Assembly: GCF_020511155.1 (NCBI RefSeq)
Contig: NZ_CP041216.1
Span: forward strand, 1,798,001 to 1,862,000
Source: Shewanella glacialimarina
Lineage (GTDB): Bacteria > Pseudomonadota > Gammaproteobacteria > Enterobacterales > Shewanellaceae
DNA: 64,000 nucleotides
Direction of reading: 5' to 3'
Made by a program: the position numbers and the translations under genes. Under the pieces are notes generated by a model. The model ran no database searches. It was not told the DNA's origin and worked only from the letters and a program-made list of their open reading frames with translations. Of this stretch, positions 27,014 through 35,168 are shown piece by piece. The stretch's first letter is position 1, and the number at the start of each line of letters is the position of its first letter.

Positions 27014-27426
27014 CCATAGAAAGCGGATGACGAATACTCTAAATAGTAAGGGGTTAAAGTTAGATTAGCCTTTAGAATATCTTTTGTCTAACGGGGAAAC
27101 TCATAATTGTTGCGGAATATTCAATTATTTGGGCTACTTGTGTTAAAAGAGATTTTAGGCGCTTAGGTCGGTTAACGGTATAAGTCAGTTTCATGCTATT
27201 TGCTTGTTAATTCTCCTGCTGATTAAGGTGCATTGTCGCTATCTGAATGCATTATCATATTATTTAAAATAAAGCGTTATTAGCAGCATGGCACGTTTTC
27301 AGTGTTTATTGGTATCAGCAAAAAGAGCAGCCATACGGCTGCTCTTTTTATGGTAATTGTGCCCAGTACTCAGATAATCTTTTTAAGATAACTTTCTGGA
27401 GATAAGTTGGCACATAATGGTAAAGC
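27014..27426. other. Intergenic region between two leftward genes
   Basis: 413 bases without a credible frame. It contains the terminator at 27320-27349 and presumably the promoter of the diguanylate cyclase gene. Confidence 0.5.
27320..27349. terminator. Terminator after the COG2509 flavoprotein gene
   Basis: AAAAAGAGCAGCC and GGCTGCTCTTTTT form a 13-bp stem with an ATAC loop. A/T runs flank both sides, so it can act in either direction. It lies 78 bases after the leftward flavoprotein stop. Confidence 0.85.
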
Positions 27427-29058
27427 TTAAGTGCTAGCTAGATTGTTTGCCATCTGTTTTATCATGTTTAATGCCACAGCTTCAGCAATACTAATACCAT
27501 CAATACCTGCAGATAAAATGCCGCCAGCATATCCGGCACCTTCACCTGCAGGATACAAGCCTTTGGTGTTGATACTTTGATAATCAGCACCACGTTTAAT
27601 TTGTAATGGTGAAGAGGTACGAGTTTCAACCCCTGTTAACATGGCATCTTTGCTGTCAAAGCCGCGTATTTTCTTGCCAAATGCAGGTATTGCTTCGCGA
27701 ATAGCATCAATGGCAAATTGCGGTAACGCGTCACTTAAATCGGTCATTTTGACATTAGGCTTATATGATGGCTCAACATTTTCAAATGGCTTACCAGAAC
27801 CTGCAGCTAAAAAGTCACCTACCATTTGCGCCGGGGCATCGTAATTACTGCCACCCATAATATAGGCGTGACGCTCTAATTTACGCTGTAATGCGATTCC
27901 TTGAAGTGGGTCATTATTAAAGTCGCTTGGATCAATACCGACTACGATAGCGCTGTTAGCATTACGTTCACTGCGCGAGTATTGGCTCATACCGTTAGTG
28001 ACTACCGCGTGTTCTTCTGAGGTTGCTGCTACAACCACGCCGCCAGGACACATACAAAAACTGTAAACGCTGCGACCACTTTTACAATGATGCACTAGTT
28101 TATAATCAGCCGCGCCTAACAAAGGGTGACCTGCATTAATGCCAAAACGGTCTTTGTCGATCATTTCTTGTTTGTGCTCTATACGAAAGCCAATCGAAAA
28201 TGACTGAGCTTGCATAAATACACCTTTATCATGCAGCATTTGGAAGGTATCGCGGGCACTGTGGCCTATTGCCGCTATAACATGTTTAGAGTGTAAAACT
28301 TCACCATTTCTCAGGGTGACACCGGTGACTTGTCGATCGCTAATATTGATTTCATCAACCCGTGTTTCAAAACGTATTTCACCGCCAAGTCGGGTAATCT
28401 CACGGCGCATTTTTTCCACCATGGTAACCAACTTGAAGGTACCAATGTGAGGTTTGCTGACATAAATTATTTCAGCCGGCGCACCAGCAGCAACAAACTC
28501 TTGTTTTACTTTTAAGCCTTTAAATCCAGGGTCTTTAACTTGGCTATATAACTTACCATCTGAGAATGTACCTGCGCCACCTTCACCAAACTGTACATTC
28601 GATTCGGTGTTTAGTTCACTGGTACGCCAAAAGCGAAAGGTATCTTTAGCACGTTCATGAACAGATTTACCGCGTTCTAAAATAATAGGTTTGAAGCCCA
28701 TCTGTGCCAATATTAGGCCAACAAATAAACCGCAAGGTCCCATGCCTATTACTATCGGCCGCTCGGTTAATCCTGTTGGCGCAGTGGCAACATATTTATA
28801 ATCAGTGTCTGGTGACACGCGAATATTGTGATCATCGGCAAGGGATGCCAATAACGCTGCTTCGTCAACATCTGTTAAGGCGACATCTAGGGTATAAATT
28901 AAGAAAATTGCGTTCTTTTTGCGGGCATCATAACCACGTTTAAATACATGTATATCAATTAGCTGATCCGCTGTAATAGAGAGCCTTTGCAATACGACTT
29001 GTTGCAATGCATCTTCACTATGGTCTAGAGGCAATTGTATTTGGTTTAAACGGATCAT
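27427..29058 (-). CDS. FAD-dependent dehydrogenase of the COG2509 family
   Basis: A 543-residue flavoprotein. A short N-terminal domain precedes the FAD-binding motif VIGMGPCGLFVGLILAQ (about residue 102), followed by LERGKSVHER and the family-typical NVQFGEGGAGTFSDGKL. The C-terminus has GLYPAGEGAGYAGGILSAG, closing the FAD site. Members are widespread, and I know of no firmly established reaction. The ATG has an AGGTAAAT ribosome region. It stands alone, divergent from rhtA. Confidence 0.85.
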   Translation of the reverse strand: MIRLNQIQLPLDHSEDALQQVVLQRLSITADQLIDIHVFKRGYDARKKNAIFLIYTLDVALTDVDEAALLASLADDHNIRVSPDTDYKYVATAPTGLTERPIVIGMGPCGLFVGLILAQMGFKPIILERGKSVHERAKDTFRFWRTSELNTESNVQFGEGGAGTFSDGKLYSQVKDPGFKGLKVKQEFVAAGAPAEIIYVSKPHIGTFKLVTMVEKMRREITRLGGEIRFETRVDEINISDRQVTGVTLRNGEVLHSKHVIAAIGHSARDTFQMLHDKGVFMQAQSFSIGFRIEHKQEMIDKDRFGINAGHPLLGAADYKLVHHCKSGRSVYSFCMCPGGVVVAATSEEHAVVTNGMSQYSRSERNANSAIVVGIDPSDFNNDPLQGIALQRKLERHAYIMGGSNYDAPAQMVGDFLAAGSGKPFENVEPSYKPNVKMTDLSDALPQFAIDAIREAIPAFGKKIRGFDSKDAMLTGVETRTSSPLQIKRGADYQSINTKGLYPAGEGAGYAGGILSAGIDGISIAEAVALNMIKQMANNLAST

Positions 29059-29289
29059 TATTTACCTAAAAAGAGACTTAAAAAAACAGCGCGTAGTTTA
29101 CGTGATTTTGACTGAAAATGAAATTAACTATTGAGGTTATATACAAGTAAAACTTCGTCTTTTTTACTGATAGTATATTTATATCAAGGGGGGCTTTAAT
29201 ATTTAGCAATTAATAATTGCTGCAGGGTTTAAGATGCCTCAGGTAGAATGGCCGCCTATTACTTTTTTATTTTTTTGGATCTATTTTAA

Positions 29290-30159
29290 ATGCAAATCAA
29301 TCGTGTACTTCTAACGGCTATTGGCAGTGTTTTGCTGGCTATGGTGACTATTCAGTCTGGTGCTTCTTTAGCTAAACAACTTTTTCCTATAGTTGGCCCA
29401 GAAGGAACAACGGCACTGCGTTTGGGCTTTGCCGCTGCGGTGCTTTGGTTGGTATTTCGTCCGTGGCGTGCCCTACCTCAGGGTAGAGATTGGCAAAGCA
29501 TTATTATTTATGGTTTGTGTTTAGGTGGAATGAATATTTTGTTCTATTTGTCTATTGCACGAATTCCATTGGGTATAGCAGTAGCGCTTGAATTTACAGG
29601 GCCTTTAGCGCTAGCGCTTTTGGGGTCAAAAAGAAAAACTGACCTGCTATGGGTGGGATGCGCTATTGCAGGTATTTTATTGCTGTTACCTGATTCATCC
29701 AGTGCACAAGCACTTGATCTTACCGGTGTGTTAATGGCTTTAGGTGCAGGGGCATGCTGGGCTGGATATATTTTGTTTGGTACTCGCACAGGCAAGCAAG
29801 CATCGGGTGGTATTACAGTGGCATTGGGTATGACGGTTGCTGCGATTGTGCTGGTTCCTGTTGGCGCCGTGAGTCAGGGGTTAGCGTTAATTAGCTGGGA
29901 AGTATTACCATTAGGATTGTTAGTTGGCATATTATCGAGTGCGCTACCTTATTCTTTGGAAATGGTGGCATTAAGAAATATGCCTACTCAAACATTTAGT
30001 GTATTGATGAGTCTAGAGCCCGCAATTGCTGCATTGGCTGGTTTTATCATTTTAAGTGAGCTACTGAGTTTACTGCAGTGGTGCGCGATTGGTTTAGTTA
30101 TTATCGCTTCTGTAGGCAGTAGTTTTACCCCAAAAAAAGTGATTGAGATGGGTGTGTAA
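29290..30159 (+). CDS. rhtA: Threonine/homoserine exporter RhtA (EamA/DMT family)
   Basis: A 289-residue inner-membrane transporter with about ten helices and two EamA repeats. Similarity to E. coli RhtA is extensive by eye: QSGASLAKQLFPIVG, TALRLGFAAAVLWLVFRPWR, GGMNILFYLSI, PLGIAVALEFTGPLALAL, LGAGACWAGYILFG and SALPYSLEMVAL. It should export threonine and homoserine. Substrate assignment rests on family likeness. Confidence 0.88.
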   Translation: MQINRVLLTAIGSVLLAMVTIQSGASLAKQLFPIVGPEGTTALRLGFAAAVLWLVFRPWRALPQGRDWQSIIIYGLCLGGMNILFYLSIARIPLGIAVALEFTGPLALALLGSKRKTDLLWVGCAIAGILLLLPDSSSAQALDLTGVLMALGAGACWAGYILFGTRTGKQASGGITVALGMTVAAIVLVPVGAVSQGLALISWEVLPLGLLVGILSSALPYSLEMVALRNMPTQTFSVLMSLEPAIAALAGFIILSELLSLLQWCAIGLVIIASVGSSFTPKKVIEMGV

Positions 30160-30277
30160 AGCTGTATTTTTGATTGCTAGTGGACTACTAATCGTGCCCT
30201 ATTGTTAGTGGCTATGTTCATCCCTGTTAACTTTTTATAATTGATTTTAGCCGATCAATAAGATCAGAATTTGTAAT

Positions 30278-30649
30278 ATGTATATTGGTGAAATATCAAA
30301 AAAAGGGTTTATCTATAAAGCGATTTGTTTTTATGAAGAGCGGGGATTGATCCGACAACCTGAAAGAAAAGGTCGTTACAGGTTGTATCTATAAAAAGAT
30401 ATAGGACTGCAGGTGCTAATTAACTAAGCTAAAGCGTTAGGTGTCAGTTTACATCAACTTGAAGGCGTTGTTGTTTATAAAAATGGTCAAGTAGACTGGG
30501 TAAATATAAAACTATCTCTATCTGATGTTAGATAGCTATTAGTGAATCAAATTAATAACATCAACAATAAAATAGTCAGTATTGACCGATGTCATGCTCA
30601 AATAATATATTAAGAAATACTTGAATATCCCCTAATAGGAAGACGGTAA
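30278..30649 (+). pseudogene. MerR-family regulator, decayed by stop codons
   Basis: A single unbroken frame from ATG 30278 reads MYIGEISKKGFIYKAICFYE and then ERGLIRQPERKGRYRLYL, followed by stop, KDIGLQVLIN, stop, AKALGVSLHQLEGVVVYKNG and so on, to a natural end at 30649. It is a clear MerR helix-turn-helix and dimerisation region. Four internal stops (TAA, TAA, TAG, TAA) interrupt it. Most fall where Gln or Glu is expected, so single substitutions explain them. No frameshift is needed. The gene is dead by conventional decoding, but its length is intact. Confidence 0.85.
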
Positions 30650-30712
30650 GCGACATCTTAAATACCCTTAACTTATTTTTCGCGTAAGCGTTGTCCTTTT
30701 AGGTGTCTTTAG

Positions 30713-30749
30713 CACTGGTGGCTGTTATGTAGTAACTCAGCCACCAGTG
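30713..30749. terminator. Perfect hairpin between the merR remnant and the SIMPL gene
   Basis: A 12-bp stem, CACTGGTGGCTG with CAGCCACCAGTG, and a 13-base loop. On the plus strand it is followed by AGTCTTTT. It lies just after the leftward SIMPL gene's stop and could serve either side; its U-tracts are modest. Confidence 0.55.
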
Positions 30750-30755
30750 AGTCTT

Positions 30756-31466
30756 TTAATCTGCTAAATAATAAGCAATCGTTGAAACAACTCTAACTTG
30801 TTTAATGTGCGGATTATTCTTGTCGCGATCATTAATTGAAAATTGTCCCTGTGAAGCCTGTTTAATCTTACCTAGCTGGCTGTTTGAGTCAGTAGCAAAC
30901 TTCTCTGCAACCATACGGGCATTGGTGGTTGATTGCTCAATCATTTGTGGTTTGATTTCATTTAGTCGAGTAAAGATATACTCAACCTGCGCCTTGTAAT
31001 CATTTTGGCTAAATACAATGCCCCTTTTACCAAGATCTGTGAGTTTAGGCATGGCATCGCGCACTAACTGGATACTTTTAGAGTAAACGGTAATGGTTTG
31101 CAGTGCAGTGTAACGGAACTCAAAGTCTTGCTGCCCACCATATTGTTGTGCCAACTTGTCATTGATAGTGGGTGCTGAAAAACTGACTTCATCAGCAGCG
31201 ATATTTTGTGATGTCAGAAAGCTAATAACTTGCTGTGCCTGTGTATCAACCTGATTATACAAACCTTCAATGTCATTACTGGCAGCGGTAAATTGAATCG
31301 GCCATATAACAATGTCCGCAGGATATTCAGCTTCAGCTAAGCCTTTTACTGTGACGCTGCGGTCATAGGTTTTTACTTCAATTAAGGCCTGTTTTACCAA
31401 CATGCCAAAAACGGTGAAGCTGATAACCAGCATTATCCCCAGAATTGTTGCACTTGATTTTTGCAT
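30756..31466 (-). CDS. SIMPL (DUF541) domain protein
   Basis: 236 residues. It has an N-terminal membrane anchor or uncleaved signal (ATILGIMLVISFTVFGMLV) and then a periplasmic SIMPL domain (VTVKGLAEAEYPADIVIWPI, and near the end QVRVVSTIAYYL). SIMPL proteins are periplasmic or membrane-bound, are often linked to stress tolerance, and have no defined biochemical activity known to me. The ATG has an AAGGAAG ribosome site. It is a single gene. Confidence 0.82.
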   Translation of the reverse strand: MQKSSATILGIMLVISFTVFGMLVKQALIEVKTYDRSVTVKGLAEAEYPADIVIWPIQFTAASNDIEGLYNQVDTQAQQVISFLTSQNIAADEVSFSAPTINDKLAQQYGGQQDFEFRYTALQTITVYSKSIQLVRDAMPKLTDLGKRGIVFSQNDYKAQVEYIFTRLNEIKPQMIEQSTTNARMVAEKFATDSNSQLGKIKQASQGQFSINDRDKNNPHIKQVRVVSTIAYYLAD

Positions 31467-31588
31467 TGATCTTCCTTAATGACGGTTGACAAAATTGTGA
31501 TTGTTAAATTAATCGTACGCAATATACTCAATTGGCTAATTGAATATATCTAGCTAAGATAAGTTGATGCCATTCCAAAGGACTGACA

Positions 31589-32800
31589 ATGCCCGCCACG
31601 CTATTGAATCAAGATTCAGAACAGATCAAATTAGCCTTACCGTCTGCTGTTATTGCCTGGCGTAAAACAGTCTTTGAACGCATTTTTAGCATTTTATCCC
31701 TCATTTGTATCCCCGTTTATATTACCAGTGTTTATTTGTGTATTACGATGAGTTACTGGGAATTAGTGATATTTGATACGTTTGCCTATGCTGCTTTTTT
31801 GACTGTGACCTTTGGCTCCTTTATCCCACTCAAGATTCGATTTTTTATCGGTTGTGTAATGACTTATTTCATTGGGGTCGCCTTTCTGCTTGCTATCGGT
31901 CCTTCTGGAGCAGGTTTTTTTTGGTTGTTTATTTACCCTCTAATCAGCTTTTCTTTATTGGGTAACAAAGCAGGTTATATTGCTCAAATTATTAATTTTT
32001 TTACCTTAGCCGTGATAGGTTTATTTTTTTACCACCAGATGTTGTTGTGGCCAGAAATAGAAGGCTACACATTTTTTATTTGGTGCGTAGTATCTATTAA
32101 CTTCATGGCGACCAATATTTTTGTGATGTCGATTAGTGGTTATTTATTATCTGTAACAGAGAAGAACTTGCAACAAACCCAGTCATCTCGTTACGCCTTC
32201 GTTGTTGGCTTAGCCACATTGTCAGAATCATATAATCCAGACATTAAATCACATATTCACCGTGTGGCGATGTATGTTCAAATTTTAGCCACGCAACTGG
32301 CGAAGACTGCATCTAGTCATAATGAAATGGTTGAAAAAATAGATGATCTCATGCTGGCTAGTATGCTTCATGATGTTGGAATGCGTGAGGTCCCAGAGCG
32401 ATTATTGTGCTACAAAGGCAAAATATCTCTAGATGATTTTGAAGAGATAAAACGGCATTGTGTCAGCGGTTCCTCTTTACTAAAAGGCTTACAAAATTAC
32501 CACTCTAATGGTGAGTTGTTATTAATGGCGAGGGATATGGCTTTGTATCACCATGAAAATTGGGATGGGTCAGGATATCCACAAAATATGATGGGTACTC
32601 TTATTCCGCTAGGTGCCCGTCTTATGCGATTAATTGATGTGTATGATGGCATGACGAGTGAACGAAGCTATCAGCAAGTAATGGGTCATAATGCTGCAAT
32701 TGAGTTTATTAAGCAGCAGTCAGGTATATTGTTTGATCCTAGTGTTGTTAACGCCTTTTTACATGTAACTGAAGATTTTGCCACACTTAACCCAGAGTAA
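31589..32800 (+). CDS. Membrane HD-GYP domain protein
   Basis: 403 residues: about six membrane helices (roughly 30-200) and a C-terminal HD-GYP domain, the class that hydrolyses c-di-GMP. The HD motif is at about residue 260 (ASMLHDVGMREVPE). The GYP block is HHENWDGSGYP at about 320-330, followed by IPLGARLMRLIDVYDGMTSERSY. The usual lysine of HDxGK is methionine here (HDVGM), though the metal ligands appear kept. It may be active or a degenerate sensor. The membrane region is not a domain I recognise. Confidence 0.87.
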   Translation: MPATLLNQDSEQIKLALPSAVIAWRKTVFERIFSILSLICIPVYITSVYLCITMSYWELVIFDTFAYAAFLTVTFGSFIPLKIRFFIGCVMTYFIGVAFLLAIGPSGAGFFWLFIYPLISFSLLGNKAGYIAQIINFFTLAVIGLFFYHQMLLWPEIEGYTFFIWCVVSINFMATNIFVMSISGYLLSVTEKNLQQTQSSRYAFVVGLATLSESYNPDIKSHIHRVAMYVQILATQLAKTASSHNEMVEKIDDLMLASMLHDVGMREVPERLLCYKGKISLDDFEEIKRHCVSGSSLLKGLQNYHSNGELLLMARDMALYHHENWDGSGYPQNMMGTLIPLGARLMRLIDVYDGMTSERSYQQVMGHNAAIEFIKQQSGILFDPSVVNAFLHVTEDFATLNPE

Positions 32801-32818
32801 GCCCGGGGTATAGACATA

Positions 32819-32848
32819 AAAAAAACCAGCGTTAAACACTGGTTTTTT
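32819..32848. terminator. Bidirectional terminator between the HD-GYP gene and aroH
   Basis: AAAAAACCAG and CTGGTTTTTT pair around a 9-base loop. A/T runs on both sides suit the two converging genes. Confidence 0.75.
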
Positions 32849-32896
32849 ATGATTACAATCGCGATGACAATTTACAAACGATAAAGCAGATTACGG

Positions 32897-33958
32897 TTAA
32901 GCAAGTTTTGCTTTACGGTCGCGAGAAGCTTGAGCTAAGTCACGCAGTAATTTTTCAGAGTCGTCCCAATGTAAACATGCATCGGTAATACTTTGACCGT
33001 ATGTTAGCGGTTGGTCTTCAATCACTTTCTGATTACCTTCAATCATAAAGCTTTCTGCCATTATTCCAGCTATGGCGGTTGAGCCTTCGCGTAGTTGTGC
33101 GATAATGCTTTCGGCAACATTTAATTGATTTTTATGATTTTTCTGGCTATTACCATGACTAAAATCAATCACTATACGTTGGCTAATACCAACATCTTCA
33201 AGTTGCTTACGCACGGCTTCTATATCAGCTGCTTGATAGTTAGGCTGTTTACCACCACGTAAAATAATGTGGCCATAAGGGTTTCCATGGGTGCGGTAAA
33301 CCGCCATTGCGCCATCTTTATCTGGTGAATAAAATATATGCGGCACTTGGGCTGCACGAACGGCATCAACGGCTATGTTGATATTGCCGTCAGTGCCATT
33401 TTTAAAGCCTACAGGACACGATAAAGCCGATGCCATTTCACGGTGAATTTGGCTTTCTGTGGTGCGTGCACCAATAGCGCCCCAGGTGATAAGGTCGGCA
33501 ATGTACTGACCATTTACCATGTCTAAAAATTCAGTGGCTATAGGTAGCTTTAATTCAGTGATTTGTTGTAGCAGTTGACGTGCCATACGTAAGCCTTTAT
33601 TAGGGCTGAAGCTGCCGTCTAAGTCAGGATCTGAAATCAGACCTTTCCAACCTACAATGGTTCGAGGCTTTTCAAAATAGACTCGCATAACAATGCATAA
33701 GTCATCTTTTAATTCATGGTGTAATGTCGATAAACGCTGGGCATAATCTAGTGCGGCTTTAGTGTCATGAATCGAGCAAGGTCCAATAATCACCAACAAG
33801 CGTTGGTCTTCACCAGAAATAATAGCTTCTACTTCTCTACGCTGCTGAACAAGGTAGTCAGCGGCATTTTGAGTAAGCGGGTATTCAGACGCAAGTTGTG
33901 CGGGTGAAATTACTTTGCATAATAGGGATGTGCGTAGTTCATCTGTTTTAATCGTCAT
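32897..33958 (-). CDS. aroH: DAHP synthase, AroH type
   Basis: Class I 3-deoxy-7-phosphoheptulonate synthase, which condenses phosphoenolpyruvate and erythrose 4-phosphate at the entry to the shikimate pathway. 353 residues. Active-site blocks include VIIGPCSIHD, RVYFEKPRTIVGWKGLI, GARTTESQIHREMASALSCP, SPDKDGAMAVYRTHGNPYGH and DFSHGNSQKNHKNQ. The start MTIKTDELRT resembles E. coli AroH, and the aroH-ppsR-ppsA neighbourhood is the same as in E. coli, supporting the Trp-sensitive isozyme. I saw no TrpR operator upstream, so feedback type is inferred from synteny. Confidence 0.9.
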   Translation of the reverse strand: MTIKTDELRTSLLCKVISPAQLASEYPLTQNAADYLVQQRREVEAIISGEDQRLLVIIGPCSIHDTKAALDYAQRLSTLHHELKDDLCIVMRVYFEKPRTIVGWKGLISDPDLDGSFSPNKGLRMARQLLQQITELKLPIATEFLDMVNGQYIADLITWGAIGARTTESQIHREMASALSCPVGFKNGTDGNINIAVDAVRAAQVPHIFYSPDKDGAMAVYRTHGNPYGHIILRGGKQPNYQAADIEAVRKQLEDVGISQRIVIDFSHGNSQKNHKNQLNVAESIIAQLREGSTAIAGIMAESFMIEGNQKVIEDQPLTYGQSITDACLHWDDSEKLLRDLAQASRDRKAKLA

Positions 33959-34152
33959 TCATCTTACCGCTAAATCGTGAGATGCTTATTTGCACCATAA
34001 TGGAGGCGATTATAACCTCAAATGTGCTGACGATGCGAGTTTCAGAGGTCAACTAATGCTTGAAAAATATCAATGATCTTCAACGGTAAATCCGATTAGG
34101 CCCTTTTCACATGCTTTCGAATAAATTCCGGTCAACTTTTGGGATAGCTTTA

Positions 34153-34188
34153 ACGAATACTTCTTCATTATATAGATGAAATATTCGT
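34153..34188. repeat. Inverted repeat between ppsR and aroH
   Basis: ACGAATA (34153-34159) pairs with TATTCGT (34182-34188), and TTCAT with ATGAA inside. It has no U-tract. It lies between the ppsR stop and the aroH start on the same strand and could influence the ppsR-aroH junction. Confidence 0.4.
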
Positions 34189-34229
34189 CAAATCAGCCGT
34201 GTTAGAGATTGTTCTATATTAAAGACAAC

Positions 34230-35042
34230 CTAGAACATGTGGCGCTCTAATCCTGTAATATCAAGAATTTTAGTCGCTATCTCTTCTACTGAATGATTAG
34301 TGGTATTCACAAAGGGAATACGCTCTCTTTTATACAGCATTTCAACTTCTTTGACTTCTAAACGGCATTGTCTAAGCGATGAATAGCGGCTATTTTCCAT
34401 GCGACTTTGACGAATTTCATGTAAACGGTTGGGATCAATGGTTAAACCAAATAATTTAGACTTATTACGTTTAAGGGCATCGGGTAGTTTAAGGTTATCC
34501 ATATCATCTTCAGTAAAAGGATAATTCGCTGCTTTTATACCAAATTGCATTGATAAGTAGAGACTTGAAGGAGTTTTTCCACATCGCGATACCCCTAAAA
34601 GAATGATGTCTGCTTTATCCATATGTTTCATGGTTTGGCCGTCATCGTTTTCCATTGAAAAGTTAATCGCTTCAATTCGAGCTTCATAACTGTGGTTAGC
34701 TTTACCATGAGTTCGATGTAAAGCGGGCTTAGCTTCAACACCTAAATGTTGTTCTAATGGCGCAACAAAGGTGTTCAAAAAATCATAATCCATCCCTTCT
34801 GACGAGAATATGACATTCCTGATGTCGGGGTTAACGATAGAATGGAACACCAAGGGTCTTTCTCCTGTGGTAATAAAACTATCATTTATTTGAATCTTCA
34901 CTTTTTCTGCTTTTTGGAGCGTTTCGACAAACGGAATGGTAAGTGCTTCAAATTGAATAGGAAATTGCGATAGTACCGCATGACCAAAAACCTCAGCTGT
35001 GATCGCCGTCCCATCTGAGATGTAGAATACTTTAGGTGCCAT
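34230..35042 (-). CDS. ppsR: PEP synthase regulatory protein (kinase/pyrophosphorylase)
   Basis: A DUF299 protein that inactivates PEP synthase by ADP-dependent phosphorylation and reactivates it by Pi-dependent dephosphorylation. 270 residues, the normal length. The start [20 protein letters not shown] and the P-loop-like [15 protein letters not shown] (about 152-166) are diagnostic. It is divergent from its target gene ppsA, with which it shares a 126-base control region. The ATG has an AGAGGT ribosome site. Confidence 0.95.
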   Translation of the reverse strand: MAPKVFYISDGTAITAEVFGHAVLSQFPIQFEALTIPFVETLQKAEKVKIQINDSFITTGERPLVFHSIVNPDIRNVIFSSEGMDYDFLNTFVAPLEQHLGVEAKPALHRTHGKANHSYEARIEAINFSMENDDGQTMKHMDKADIILLGVSRCGKTPSSLYLSMQFGIKAANYPFTEDDMDNLKLPDALKRNKSKLFGLTIDPNRLHEIRQSRMENSRYSSLRQCRLEVKEVEMLYKRERIPFVNTTNHSVEEIATKILDITGLERHMF

Positions 35043-35055
35043 AATGACCTCTTGT

Positions 35056-35070
35056 AGTAATAAAATTACA
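35056..35070. promoter_or_regulatory. HexR-like operator between ppsR and ppsA
   Basis: AGTAAT-AAA-ATTACA matches the HexR palindrome TGTAAT-WWW-ATTACA, as I recall it, at 14 of 15 positions. ppsA is an established HexR target in Shewanella, where HexR favours gluconeogenesis. The site is about 100 bases before the ppsA start and 14 bases upstream of ppsR, so one protein could affect both genes. Confidence 0.6.
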
Positions 35071-35168
35071 AATAAAATTAATTATTTACGCGTCTTATAG
35101 GGGAGTGTAAAATGCTGCTGCCCTTATGTGAAGTGGCCACTGAAATAAAAACTTGCGGAGATAAAACT

